From Cryptomeria japonica (taxonomy: Eukaryota; Streptophyta; Pinopsida; Cupressales; Cupressaceae): 64,000 nt of DNA. The notes beneath the pieces are model-generated. The model saw nothing but the letters and a program-made list of their open reading frames with translations. It had not been told where the DNA came from and ran no database searches. The stretch lies in assembly GCF_030272615.1 (NCBI RefSeq), contig NC_081414.1:915873648-915937647 (forward strand), read 5' to 3'. Shown in pieces: positions 23,928 through 37,027 of the stretch. How positions within the stretch are numbered: position 1 is the first letter of the stretch; the number at the start of each line of letters is the position of its first letter. The position numbers and the translations under genes are program-made.

Positions 23928-25570
23928 AATTTATGTGGTACCACGATAAAATAGGACAAATCAGCAGCCTATTCTACCACGTTGGAGTCTTGATCAGTTT
24001 ATGGATGAGTTGTCATCCTGTCTGTGGCCTTTGTTCATTTAAGTTTTAGCCAGTTTGAAACAAACAGTTTCGTTTATCTCTAGGGTAGAGTTTAAGAATT
24101 TGGGGTTATTTTCAAAAGAATTATTGGCCTAGAGGCTATAAATGTAATTAAGAAAGCTTTGTTAATGGTCCGAAAAACTTTGATTTGAATTAGCAAACTT
24201 AATTTTCTTTGAATTGCAGTGTAGACATTTGATATATGAATGGAATGATATATTTTGTATGGTCTTCAAATCTGTGCGTTTGAATGATAGAGCAATCTCT
24301 GCCGAGATGTATGCTTGTGTACATAATATTTTACTTCATTATCAGTTTTTCATAAGTCTGTGAATTCATTGTTTAAGAAAATTAGTGGTACATTTTTGTT
24401 TAAATGATTATAATCCCCCTTGTCCTGTGAGGCATGAGCGCATATCGATAAGAATTTATCCTACATTGAGTATGCTTGGTGAAATAAGTTTTACATTGAA
24501 TTGAAATGTTCAAAGTTAAGTCTGTGGGCTTTACATTTATTCATAATTATCTTGTAGTATTCTTACTATGTTGACAAATGAATGTGAATGCCTTTCTCTC
24601 TTTCTGATGAAAAGTGTGTTTCTTTCTGAATTACTTGCATAAATATTCATTGAATATCTTATGAGGAGTTGCACTCTTATGCAGTGGGTAAACTGAAACT
24701 CGGTTCACCCAACTGTTGGTTTCATTTGCTTTTCATCAAGGGTATACATGAGTCATCTTTTAAATATATATATTAAAGGAAAGGCATATCTGTTAACCAA
24801 CAATCACCTAATTAACTATTTAATTGGGTCACTTATTAATTAAATATTAAATTAAGTTAAACTTATGAGTGCTTTATTCAATTAGATTAGGCTAATAATA
24901 GCTCATTTTTTCTCATTGAATATGATGTGAGAACTTACCATTATCTAATTTAATATTTCTCTAGGGTTTATGTATAGGTTTTATTTGTCCTTTCTATAAG
25001 GATTCAATATATCATTGCAATTCCTAATATCTTGTGCACCATTGATGCAATTTTCAAGTTGTTGAGAAAATCAAGCTTTCTCTGTCTCCAGTTGTGATAG
25101 GTGTTTTTATTGCATGTGACTATTGAGCTTGTGGGATTAAATAAATAACTCGAACATGATATATAAGATTCCAATATATAAAATTCTATTCAAAATTTGA
25201 GTGATCTAGCCTTGACAAAATAGCAGCCAATAAAAAAAATTGAGATCTTTGACTCAATCTAACCTCATCATTGTATCTAGAGCAACCAAAAACATAAAGA
25301 TTAGCTATAAATTTGCCAAAACTTGAGAAGTTGAAATCAAGGCAAAAAAAATAGCAACAAGATCTTTGGACAAGGATCCATGTCATACTTTTGTCATTTA
25401 ATTTTGTATATCCATAGGTACAATAGATTTTTACTTATAGTTTTTAAAAATATTTCTTTTAAATTTTTTATAAAAAAATATGATATTTTGATTGATATAT
25501 ATTTTCCAAAAAATAGGAAAAAGCACTTGGTAAAAGGATCTATGTATGGAATATGATATTATTTGATCTT
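23928..25570. other. Intergenic DNA
   Basis: No gene recognised. Near 25,376-25,396 the word atgtcatacttttgtca is the reverse complement of a word at 25,582-25,600 in the repeat flanking the copia element, so a small inverted-repeat element is possible. Confidence 0.4.
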
Positions 25571-25709
25571 CTTTACATGTACTGACAAAAGTATGACATC
25601 TTGGCACTTGGAAAGGATCTATGTATGGAATATGATATTATTTTATCTTCTTTACATGTACTGAGTTTTTTGGCCTCTAATTTTTCATTTGAGGAGCTAT
25701 CATGGATTT
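25571..25709 (+). repeat. 139-bp direct repeat, left flank of the copia element
   Basis: From ctttacatgtactgac to catggattt. It matches 32,858-32,996, which starts directly after the right LTR. Part of it is itself a tandem copy of the preceding sequence (ggatctatgtatggaatatg occurs near 25,537 and 25,615). Confidence 0.8.
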
Positions 25710-26306
25710 GGCCATTTGGTGGAATTTATTATGTGTTGCATTGATGTTTTGTCATTGATGCCAGCACTAGTTGCTTGGATGCTTTACCGGCACCCTTCTG
25801 GTCCCAGTAGGTTAAGTGGCTTTACCGGCATGATCCGGTAGGCTCCGATACAGTTTGGTGATGGAATTGACTTGTTCATGATGCTCATGTTCATATTTGG
25901 TCAGTTGGTTTTGGTTTGGTGATCGGATGCTATCCTGTTTGCTTAGGTGCTTAGTTTATGGTTCCGACGAGGGTTTCACCCATAGAGCTTTTCATGAAGA
26001 TCTTTGATGAATTGCATAAGTGGTGTTGGTACAGCTTCTGGTGGAGTTTCAGGATGTTGTTGGTGATCATGTTCGAGACTTGGCAGATGGAGATCATTGT
26101 TGTAGCGTGTTGACCTATATTGGGTCCCGGTTGATCTAGGTTATAGACTGACTTTAATGTAACATGTGTATTGGACCTCTCGAAGTATTTTCAAGATGTC
26201 TTATGTGTTGGATATTATTTATTTGGTCTTAGGCCGACATGGGTTGTAATTATATAATTAGTTTATTATCTAGTGGTCAACCTAATTGTTTTTGATCGAG
26301 GGTTTG

Positions 26307-26351
<45 letters not shown>

Positions 26352-26965
26352 TCTCATTGTAGATCATCATGGTTATTGTTAGAGGTCATGGTCAAGGAAT
26401 GTAATGTATGGATAATGTAATATCATTCAGGAAGAGGATTTGGTCGATCATTGGAGATCGAATTGGGTTTATGTAAGAGGACTTAGTCCTTCGATATTGA
26501 GCTTAACCAGAATTGTACTCAGGCATAGGAGATGATATCTTTTGCAGTTCAACACTTCTTCAAATTGTAGTCTAGATTTCTATGTAGTCAGTGAGGATCC
26601 TTTTGTGATGAACAATAGGCTCTAGGTTGTTGGCCTTCCTGCAAGTGCAGACCCCACAATTGTAATTCACATAGTTACTGCAGAAGTATTATCTAATTGT
26701 GGGTAGGCTTCCCACCATGGTTTTTCCCTTTACCGAGTTTTCCACGTATAAATTTTGGTGTCACATGGATGTCTTTTATTTTGTGATTATTGTTTATGCT
26801 TAATTGGTTTAACTGCTATTCCGGTATTTGGTTTAAGCATTCTGGTATTAATGCTTTGGGTTCTGGTATTAAAGTTTAAATTGATAATGGTTCTGGTAAT
26901 CTGTGACAACTAATTCACACCCCCTCCCCTCTCAGTTGTCTTTTGGTTATTTTAACTATCTAACA
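25706..26965 (+). repeat. Copia 5' LTR (about 1,260 bp)
   Basis: Ends ...CTAACA directly before ATTGGTATTAGAGC. It contains a (TG)15 run at 26,317-26,347 that the other LTR lacks. Confidence 0.9.
26317..26347 (+). repeat. (TG)15 microsatellite in the 5' LTR
   Basis: Follows a short TA run. The matching place in the right LTR reads tatatatagatgtaat, so the expansion happened after insertion. Confidence 0.9.
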
Positions 26966-26983
26966 ATTGGTATTAGAGCTTTG
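26966..26983 (+). promoter_or_regulatory. Copia primer-binding site (initiator tRNA-Met type)
   Basis: ATTGGTATTAGAGCTTTG follows the LTR end. TGGTAT(C/T)AGAGC is complementary to the 3' end of plant initiator Met tRNA and would prime minus-strand synthesis. Confidence 0.85.
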
Positions 26984-27023
26984 ATCCTCTCTATAAAAAG
27001 CTTTACCGCTTGAGGAAGATCCT

Positions 27024-30000
27024 ATGGCGACTAATAGTTCAAGTTCATCTAGTTCTTTTGGAGCTATCTTTCAGAGGGATATTTTGAGGCTTGATGGAAT
27101 AAATTATATAGTATGGAAGATTCGGATTGAGACTCATTTGAGATTCTTGGCAAGGAGATTTGGGAGATCACACAAGATGGTATCACACCTTATAATCAAG
27201 GATCTGGCAATCCTCCTCTCGAAAACCTAGACAAGGAGCTTGAGAATGATTGTAAAGCAAGAGAAGCCCTCTTGTGTGCACTTTTTGATCAGCAAATAAT
27301 GGGATTAACCGACAAATAATATGGAAAGGCTATATGGGATAAATTGGAGACTCTTAATGAAGGTGATCCTACAATGAAGATTGCTAAACTTGATCGTTAC
27401 TGGGTGAGATATGAAAACCTAAAGATGGAAGAAGATGAAAGGATTACTGCATTCATGGAAAGGGTAAATGAGATTGTTATGGGAATTCAATGTTGTGGTG
27501 GAACTTTGAGCGAAGATGAAATTGTTTCTAAATTTTTGTGAGCCCTACCACTGGTTTACAAAATGAAAGCTACTACTATTATTGAGTTGAGAACAATGGC
27601 TAATACATCTGTCAAGAGAGATACTTTGGTTGGGAAACTATCTGCTTTTGAGCTAGAAGAATTTGGACCTTCTGGAGCTGTGAAGTCTAAACTTGTTTTT
27701 CATGCATCTACATCTACATTCGGTAAGAAAGACTAGAAAGCTTTGTATGCAAAGGAATTCGAAGATATGAAGAGATAAGATGATGAGTTTGAGCAACTGG
27801 AAGCACTATTTTCTAGAAGAGTACCTAAAGGACTAGTAGGAAGTAAGTATGAAGGAAAAGCACCTTTTAAATATTTTGCATGTAATAAGATTGTTCATTT
27901 TGCATCTAGATGTCCTGAAAGGAATTCAAGATTTGAAGAAAGAGTTAGAAGATCATTTAAGCCTAACCTTGGATATCAAAACAAGTACAAGTACAAGAAA
28001 AACAAAGACAAATCATGCTACATAGCGGATGAGGAAGGCATTACTGATTCCGATGATGAACTGACAAAAGACTCTGCTATTGGATCTGGAAATGGGAAGG
28101 AATGGGTGTTCCTAGCTATCAAAGAAGATGATTTGGAACTAGAAGAGAATGTACCTAAAGAGAGGGCACTTTCTGTTAAAATTGAAGACAAGGATGAATG
28201 GGTAATTGACAGTGGTTGTTCACATCATATGACTGGAGATAAAGAAAGTTTCTATCTTTGCAAGAATTTGATAGCGGTCTAGTTAGATTTGGAGATGATA
28301 AAGTATGTATGATCAAAGGAAAATGAACTATATCATTGGATGGTAAAAATAGTACTAACAATGTTTATTATGTTGAAGGTTTGAAGCATAATCTTTTGAG
28401 TGTAGGACAATTGGTAGATAAGGGATTTCAATTACAGTTCAAGGATGGAAAATGCAAAATCATTAACAGATCTAGTTTGGAGATTGCAACCGATACACAG
28501 ACAAAAGGTAATATATTTCATCTAAACTCCAGTGAGAAGACATGTTTGATTACACAGATTGATGAGAGTTGGCTATGGCATAAAAGGTTGTGTCATGTGA
28601 ATTTTGATTGCATTGTAAAGATCAGATCAACTAAGGCAATTAGGGATATACCTAAGATTATGAAGCCCTATAATCTGGTATGTAAAGAATGTCAAATGGG
28701 CAAACAGGTCAGAACCTCTTTTAGGAATATACAAGATAAATCAAATGATGTTCTTGATCTTATTCATACTAATCTATGTGACCCTGCTAGAGTTAAAAGT
28801 TTTCAAGGTGATAGATATTTCATGCTAATCATTGATGATTATTCTAGAATGATGTGGGTTACTTTTTTATAAGAAAAATATGAAGCATTTGAAAAGTTTA
28901 AAATCTTTAAGGCTAAAGTGGAAACTGAGACAGGATTGAAGATTAAATGTTTGAGGTCAGATCATGGTGGAGAATTAACATCCGATGATTTTAATAAATT
29001 TTGTGAGAAGCATGGTATAAGAAGACAATTTTTTTCTCCCCGGACACCTCAGCAGAATGGAGTTGTAGAAAGGAAGAACAAAACTATCTTGGATGTTGCT
29101 AAAACAATGATGATGGAAGCTAGTCTACCTCATGTCTACTGGAAAGAAGCAGTGAGCATAGCAGTTTATACATTCAACAAAGTACATATCAAAGGAGAAA
29201 CTGGTAAGACACCTTATGAATTATGGTTTGGCAATACACCTACAATTAAGTGTTTCAGAATTTTTGGTAGTAAATGTTATATCACGACAGATGATATCAT
29301 TGGAAAATTTGATCCTAGATGTGATGAAGGCATATTTCTTGGTTATTCTAATGAAAGCAAAGCATATAGATGTTATAACAAGAGATTGCTGAGAATTGTG
29401 GAGAGTGCTAATGTCAAAGTAGATGAGCTGAAAAGAAGTCAAATTAGAATTTATGAGAAGGAATCGACAATGGAATGATTATATCTGAACTAGTAGCACC
29501 TTTACCGGAATAGAGTGTTGAACTAGTTACTTCGGCAGTATCAGAGAATTCCACAGTAACTGAAGAACAAGGAAGAGGAACAGAGAGTCAGAAGACTCCT
29601 AGGTATGTGAGATTGAATCATTCAAAAGATTAGATCATTGGGGATAAGAGCAATGGAGTGATTATAAGAAGAAGACTGACAACTAATGAAGTATGTTTAA
29701 TTTCACAAGTTGAACCGGTATCAGTAATTGAGGCATGTAAAGATGAATATTGGTTGAAAGCTATGGAAGAAGAATTAGATCAAATTGAGAAAAATTACAC
29801 ATGGACCTTGGTTTCTTGGCCTAAAAATAAAAATGTTATTGGAACTAAATGGGTTTTTAGGAATAAATTGAATGAGGATGTTCAATTTATAAGGAATAAG
29901 GCTAGATTAGTTTGTAAAGGATATTCTCAGAAGGAAGGAATTGATTATGGAGAGACTTTTGCACCTGTAGCTAGGATTTCTTGCATATACTGCTTATAAA

Positions 30001-31229
30001 AATTACAAGTTTTATCCAATGGATGTTAAATGTGCATTTTTGAATGGGGATCTTGATGAGGAAGTTTATATTATGCATCCTGATGGTTTTTCACTATTAG
30101 ATGATACAGATATGGTTTGCAGGTTAAGGAATGCTTTATATGGATTGAAACAAGCACCTAGAGTCTGGTATGCATGGTTGGATAAATATCTTTTGAAGCT
30201 TGGTTTTACTAAGGGCAGTGTTGATAGTAATTTATATTATTAAATCATTGATGATGATATCCTGATTATTGAAATATTTGTTGATGACATTATTTTTGGA
30301 GGTGAAGATAGTTATGCATAGAATTTTTTAAGAATATGGAGAAAGAATTTGATATTTCTATGATTGGTGAGATGAAATTTTTCTTAGGTTTGTAGATTAC
30401 TCCGACTGACAAAGGTATTTTCATCTGTCAAACTATTTATGCTAAGGAATTGTTGAAGAAATTTGGTATGGGAGATTCTAAACCGGTAAGTACTCCTATG
30501 GTTACAAGTGAGAAATTGACAAGAAAACATGTTTCTGCATCAATAAATCCTACAAGATACAAATCTATGATTGGAGGTCTGCTTTATTTGACTCAGACTA
30601 GGCCTAACATTATGAATGTTGTTTGTATTGTTTCAAAATTTATGAGTGATCCTAGAGAAAATCACGAGATTGCAGTGAAAAGGATTTTTAGAAACTTACA
30701 AGGTACATCAAAATATGGCTTGTGGTACCCTAAGGATGATAACATTAATTTATGTGCATATATAGATACTGATTGGGTCGGAGATGTTGATGACTGGAAA
30801 AGCACTTTTGATGGAGCTTTCTTTCTTGGAAAGAAGTTGGTTTCATGGATCAACAAGAAACAGTCATGTACTTCTTTATCTACTACTAAAGCTGAGTATG
30901 TTGTTGCTACTACTAAATGTACACAAGTTTTATGGATGAAACAAATGTTGAAGGATATAAAGGTGGATTATGATGCACCAGTAGTTATTCACTGTGATAA
31001 CTCTGTTGCTATTGATATATCAAAGAATCCGGTATTTCATTCTAAAACAAAGCACATATCTATCAAGTACAAATTTTTGAAGGAAAAGGTGGAAGCAAAT
31101 GAAGTTAGATTGGTTTATGTGAACACTAAAGAGAAGATTGCAGATATTTTCACTAAACCTTTTCCCAAGGAATCATTTGAGTACCTGAGAGATAGATTCA
31201 GAGTTTCTACCCCTCCGGTAGAGACTTGA
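27024..31229 (+). pseudogene. Copia gag-pol polyprotein, degenerate
   Basis: Open segments in different frames: gag at 27,024-27,541; zinc-knuckle remnant near 27,858-27,914 in which the first Cys position is Tyr; protease DSG motif at 28,208; integrase zinc finger and catalytic core over 28,336-28,872 and 28,918-29,478 (IIDDYS, LRSDHGGEL, QQNGVVERKN); reverse transcriptase at 29,658-30,243 ([28 protein letters not shown]) with FVDD near 30,280; RNase H at 30,450-31,229 (AYIDTDWVGD, TKAEYV). Stops include TGA 27,539, TAG 27,734, TAA 27,776, TAA 28,870, TAG 29,511, TAG 29,631 and TAG 30,392, plus frameshifts. It cannot encode an active polyprotein as it stands. Confidence 0.93.
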
Positions 31230-31598
31230 TTGATGCGGTTGGCATCAGTCCAATATGCATTATCAGAGATACTATTCATTCCAGCACTGATGTGGGATGC
31301 TACTGCTCAAGGGGAGTAGTCATCTTTATGTTTTAGTGGTTTATGTTCATGCTTTATATTTTTGTTATATTTCTACCATCGATGTCAAAGGGGGGGAGTG
31401 ATATTGATGTGAAAAAGATAAAACAAAAAGAAAAAGAAAATTTCAAAGCAGGAGAGATATGAATAAGAAAAGTAAAGGGAGATATATTGTCATTCAGAAC
31501 TGTATGTGGGAGATTGTTGGTTGCCTTCCAATGGGGGAGACTTGTTTGGTATTTCTTGGTACTTAGATATTTTTCACATCTAGTGTCACCATCAATGC

Positions 31599-31611
31599 CA
31601 AAGGGGGAGAT
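31599..31611 (+). promoter_or_regulatory. Copia polypurine tract
   Basis: CCAAAGGGGGAGATTGTTGG spans the tract and the start of the right LTR. This primes plus-strand synthesis. The same string borders the LTRs at 39,153 and 54,789 on the minus strand. Confidence 0.85.
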
Positions 31612-32857
31612 TGTTGGCCATTTAGTGGAATTGATTATATGTTGCATTGATGTTTTGTCATTGATGCCAACACTAGCTATTTGGATGCTTTACCGACACC
31701 CTTTTGGTTCTAGTAGATTGAGTGGTTTCTAGTTGATTTCGATTTGGCATGATCCGGTAGGCTCTGGTACAGTTTGGTGATGGCATTGTCTTGTTCATGA
31801 CACTCATGTTCATATTTGGGCAGTTGGTTTTGGTCTAGTGATCGGATGCTATCATGTTTTCTTAGAAGCTTAGTTTCTAGTTTCGGCGAGGTTTTCACCA
31901 GCAGAGCTTTTGATGAAGATATTTGATGAATTGCATAAGTGGTGTTGGTGCAGCTTCTAGTGGAGTTTTAGGATGTTGTTGTTGATCATGCTTGAGATTT
32001 GGTGGATGGAGATCATTGCTATAGCGTGTGGACCTATACTGGGTCCTGGTTGATCTAGGTTATGGACCGACTTTAATAGAACGAGTGGATTGGACCTCTC
32101 AAAGTATTTTAGGGATGTCTTATGTGTTGGATATTATTTGTTTGGTCTTAGGCTGACATGGTTTGTAACTATGTAATTAGTTTATTATCTGGTGGTCGAC
32201 CTAATTGTTTATGGTTGAGGGTTTTTATATATAGATGTAATATCTCATTGTAGATCATCCTGGTTATGGTTAGAGGTCATGGTCAACGAATGTAATGTGA
32301 GAATAATGTAATATCATTCAGGCAGAGGATTTGGTCAATCATTGGAGATTGAATTGGGTTTATGTAAGAGGATTTAGTCCTCTGGTATTGAGCTTAACTA
32401 GAACTATACCCAAGCATAGGAGATGCTATCTTTTGCAGTTCAACACTTCTTCAGATTGTAGCCTAGATTTCTATGTAGTCAGTGAGGCTCCTTTTGTGAT
32501 AAGAAGTGCGCTCTAGGCTATCGTCCTTCCTGCAAATGCAGGCCCCTCAATTGTAATTCACATACTTACTAGTAGAAGTATTATTTGACTGTGGGTAGGC
32601 TTCCCACCATGGTTTTTCTCTTTACTAGGTTTTCCATGTATAAATTTTGGTGCCATGTGGATGTCTTTTATTCTGTGGTTATTGTTTATGCTTAATTGGT
32701 TTAACTGATATTCCGGTATTTGGTTTAAGCATTCTGGTATTAATTTTTTGGGTTCTGATATTAAATTTTAAATTGCTAATGGTTCCAGTAATCTGTGACA
32801 ACTGATTCACACCTCCCCCCCTCTCAGTTGTCTTTTGGTTATTTGAATTGTCTAACA
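31612..32857 (+). repeat. Copia 3' LTR (1,246 bp)
   Basis: Starts TGTTGGCCATTT and ends TCTAACA. Matches the left LTR along its length with many substitutions and small indels. Confidence 0.9.
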
Positions 32858-32996
32858 CTTTACATGTAGTGACAAAAGTATGGCATCTTAGCACTTGGAA
32901 AGGATCTATGTATGGAATATGAAATTATTTGATCTTCTTTACATGTACTATGTTTTTTGGGTTCTAATTTTTCATTTGAGGAGCTATCATGGATTT
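32858..32996 (+). repeat. 139-bp direct repeat, right flank of the copia element
   Basis: Starts with ctttacatgtag right after the LTR and ends with catggattt. Copy of 25,571-25,709 with scattered substitutions. Confidence 0.8.
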
Positions 32997-33389
32997 TTTT
33001 GTTCATCCTTCTATTGTCATCCTATCAAAGGTTCATTATGTTATGAGTCTTGGCAAAAACGTATCATGACAAATGTTAGGTGGCTTGATTTTTTTCTTAT
33101 ATATATGGAGTAATCCCTAAACTAGCCACATGAAGGGGTGACTACACTTGGAGGATTATCATTAACCATGTTGTAGGAGTAATTTTGTCTAGTGTTGATT
33201 TTAACACTATGTGTGCTTTATCATACATTGATTTTCCCAACACACTTTGGACTATATTTTGGGAGATCTATGGAGACCCTCATATCTCTCGATTTATAAA
33301 GGATCTTGCAAGACTTTTATTATTTCTCCTTACACATGTAGATTGTCTACCCTTTGATCATGACACTTTTGAGATGCTTGAGTTGATTA

Positions 33390-34106
33390 TGTTAGGACTA
33401 TAAAATTTTGCTTCTGGTTCTATAACCTAAGTGGGTTTCATTTTTTACCAAAGGGAGATTTTATTTGTTTGTTGCCTAAGCTTAAACAAAGGGATTTTTT
33501 ATTTTTCTACAAAATTGTGATTTTATTAGGATACAATTTGTTTATTTCCTAGTATTCGCGACCCCATAACCCTTGTTTTAGTTGCATGTGATTAATTTTG
33601 TGCCTAAAATTTTTAACCCCATTTCCCCATTGGTTGCCATTTAAGTTTTACCTCTTATTCTACAGGCTTGCGGAAGTATTGTCTGGTCACCGGTAGTGAG
33701 TTCCCGCATCCCTGCGGGATGGCATGTGTTCATGAGGTCTTTTGTTGTGGGTTTGCGAAAAGGTGCTAAGAGACTGAAGAGTAGGGACTTGTTTCCCCTG
33801 TGGTCAAAATAAAGGATATGCAAGCACACGGAAGTAACTATCCATGATAGTTGAGCAGAGGTAAGCGCTTGTAGCCCCACAAAGTGGGAGAAAAGGGGAA
33901 TAAAAAAACTATGGGTAAACGGAATATGAAAATCATTTGCAAATTATGGAGCCTACGATCCCATGAGGAGTGAGAGAGGATAGAAAAGTGCATGGGTTGG
34001 TGGATGAGTGCAAGATAAGGAATGATGAGGCTCTTACCTCTACAAAATGACTTCATGGGGAAATGAGAAGGTCATCGGCAAGCAGAATTTAAAAACACCA
34101 ATACAG
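33390..34106 (+). repeat. Dispersed repeat, copy 1
   Basis: About 715 bp matching 52,860-53,604 in the same orientation, from aggact(a/g)taaaa to aatacaggga. Shared landmarks include gcctaagcttaaacaaaggg, gtagccccacaaagtgggag and acaaaatgacttcatgggga. The second copy is cut by an LTR element at 53,605; here the sequence runs on (to at least 34,106, possibly farther). No protein is encoded. It could be an LTR or untranslated part of a gypsy element, given the gag remnant at 37.0-38.3 kb, but no LTR ends were established. Confidence 0.75.
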
Positions 34107-37027
34107 GGAACCTGTAGCCCTGTGAAGGTAAAAATAGAGTATGTCAATGAATGAGAGGGTGAGTGAAATGGGATTGTGTTTGCCGATAGTGCATCCTACT
34201 CCCCTGTGAAGATGAAGTTGATAAAAGTAAAAAAATTGTGCATATGCAGATTTTTGTAGTGACTTTTTTAGGAAGGATTCAAAATGTCGGTGGTGTATGT
34301 AGTTGCAAGTATTGGTCAAATCATTGATAATGCTTCAGGTTGACATGTCTGAAATAAGATTTGTTGTACCCTGATATATGAAATGTGTGATCGAGAGACA
34401 TGAAGATCATTGCAAAATCATTTGTCCATTATGATTTCCAGATGGATAAGTAAATCTTGCATGCATATGGATAAGACTGAGAAATTCAAAACTATGGGGA
34501 GTAGGATTAAATGACTATATGTAGCATAAAAGCGGACTTCTAAGCTGGCAGTGAGAGAAATGAAAGTTTTAAAGCACAAAGCGAGAAAGTATAGCCTGCA
34601 ATTACAAATAAGCTATTTTTAGAACCTCAACTTTCTTATAAAGAGTGGTAGACTGAATCCTGGATTAGCCTTATTGTCAATAATGTTTCAGTTTAGTTGT
34701 TTGAAGGAGGTTCAAAGAATGGAGATCTTATTGGCGGGGCATGATTGTGCATCTGTGAGTTCTAAATTTTATGATATGGGATGGATGAGTTTTCAGCAAA
34801 CTATTTATAGCCAAAGGAGCCTTGAGAATGTAATGGATAACCAAAGGAGACTTGAGAGCCCTTTTTAGTTGCAAGGAACCTCTCAAGTGTTATCCAAAAT
34901 TTTCCCTACACCACCAATTACACAGAGGCAGTGGAAGAAGAGTGGAAGATATTATTTGGGGGAGGTGGATGGTTCAGATGCAGCTTTGGTATGATCTTGC
35001 AAGATTATGGAAACTATAAATTTTCCTCTACTTACAATATTCATTTGTGAGCTCCTCTTTCCACTTTCATTGTTGCCAACCTAAGACTGTAAGCTCCTCT
35101 TTCCATTTTAATGGCTTCCAGCCTATAAGTATGAGTTACTCCTTTAGTTTTGGGGATTCTCTACTTCTTTTGTTGTATGATTCCTTCTAGAGGGTGTAGA
35201 GTTCCTTTGTTGGTGTCAACGATGCAAATCATGCTTGCATTGTGATAGATACATTTTGATGGTGGCATGACACAAAAAAGTTAGGCGACAACAAGAACTC
35301 ATTCTTCATCTAGGCGATTATGATGCACATGTCTTTTTTTATGCTTTCTTTCTAAACTGATTAGGTGCTCCCTCTCTTGTTTGTAAGGTTAATGTGTCAA
35401 TTTGCAAGGAGGCCAAATGTAAACAACTTGTATCTTGTGCATTCCTTGTGTTATAAAAGGAATATCAAGGCTATTGTAAAGGGTTCTGAATCTTTTTCCT
35501 TAGCAGAAGGTCGGGTAGTTGTGGGCTTATTTTATCTTAGGTTTTAGAGTTCTACTTACAGAAAAGAAGTATATCTTCTAATTGTAAATTTTCAATTAGT
35601 AAAGAAAGAAAATTCTTCCATCATTGCATGCTCAGTCTCCTAATTTATTTTCTGATTTCATACAAGCTAATGTGTTAAGGATGGATTAGTTTGTTTTTTA
35701 TGTGTTCATATCATTTTGTGATTGCACTTACGAGTTATTCTCAAGGAGAACATTAAATTATGTATGTGAGTTATAGTGAGTTCGGTAAATATTTGTAGGA
35801 TAAATAAGAATGGATGCATGTGATAGTATAGGAAAATTATGTTGATGCCAAGCATGAACATGAAGAAAATTCCCTAATTTGAGATCTTTTACAATGTGGG
35901 GTTTTCTTTTTCTCTATGGGCTTCGACTCTGTTTCCATGGATAGGCATTGGTCATACTGTCTATTACAGGGGGTTTCAAAATCTCTTGATTAAATTGGTT
36001 TACATTTTCTGTCATTTTTTGTCTTGAAGTGGTCAAGGGGTTATTGTCTTTTCCCTTGTGCATGCTTGACATCCCTTGCATTTTTTTGGGCATCACCAAT
36101 GTTGTTTAATTTCTTAGATAGATTTCTAATGTTGTGGGATTAGGGATATGGGTGTGTTAAGTTCATGTAGGGTCCCCTGTTTTATCTGAGGAAAATCTAC
36201 CAATGAACAAGTATGTACATCTATGAGGGTTTTTTGAGTAATATCCTGTATTTATTGGTCTAAGTAGGAAAACCCTCTTGAAATTGGTAGAGGTCGAAGT
36301 GAAGAAGGCCTATTTAAGCCTTGTTACTATTGGAATTTCCTATCCTCAATCTGTTGATAGTTTTGAAGCCACATCAAAAGTTCTCTCCCTAGCCTTAAAT
36401 GTGATGAGATTATTAGGAGTGGGGGTTGCAAGAAAAAAAACCAACAAGATTGGCAAAACTGTTGGGGAGTCCTTGCTAAATCCATTGAAAAGAAAAAGTC
36501 AAGAAGTTGAAGAATTTGAAATTTATTTCAGATTTGGATCTTTCAGCTTGAAGAAGGTTATATTTGCAGCTGATCTAAAGAAAAATGGGTGACTCTGTTG
36601 GTGGGAGAAACCTAGAATGAAGATGAGCTTCGAACAAATTCCAGTTGTTTGAAAATTTTCCTTTACAAGGAGGTGGCAACTCTGTGAAGAAAGAACTTGA
36701 TATTTGAAGAGGATCTTCAAAAGTATCAATAAGAAAGAAAGCAACAAAAACTGCAATGTTCCAGGTATTCTTCAAAATTTATGTGAAAATGTTAAGTGTT
36801 CCCTTCAAGCTAGTTAAGCACTGAAATAGGGAAATAGATGGTCGTTTTTGGTGCTTCTCATATAATTAATTGTATTCATTATACAAAGGGAAGCATGTAC
36901 ATTGTATCAATCTATGATTGAGACCTAGTTAGATCATGTATTACATAATTTTAATGTCTTATGTTGTAAAAGAATTCTAGTAAGAGCATAAATGTCTAGG
37001 ATGTATTAGTAGTATAATCATCCTTGT
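34107..37027. other. Non-coding stretch between repeat and gag remnant
   Basis: Only short open frames without recognisable domains (for example 36,278-36,592, 104 codons). It could be the leader of a gypsy element whose gag begins at 37.0 kb, but no primer-binding site was identified. Confidence 0.4.

Larger units (their letters stand above)
25706..32857 (+). mobile_element. Ty1/copia LTR retrotransposon with broken gag-pol
   Basis: Direct LTRs (25,706-26,965 and 31,612-32,857) enclose, in order, an initiator-Met-like primer-binding site (TGGTATTAGAGC at about 26,968), gag, protease, integrase, reverse transcriptase and RNase H remnants, and a polypurine tract AAAGGGGGAGAT just before the right LTR. 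Integrase before reverse transcriptase is the copia order. The LTRs differ by many substitutions by eye (of the order of 10% in the first 200 bp), so the insertion is old. The first bases of the left LTR are altered (attt where the right LTR has TGTT). No 5-bp target duplication is visible; instead 139-bp direct repeats flank the element. Confidence 0.93.
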
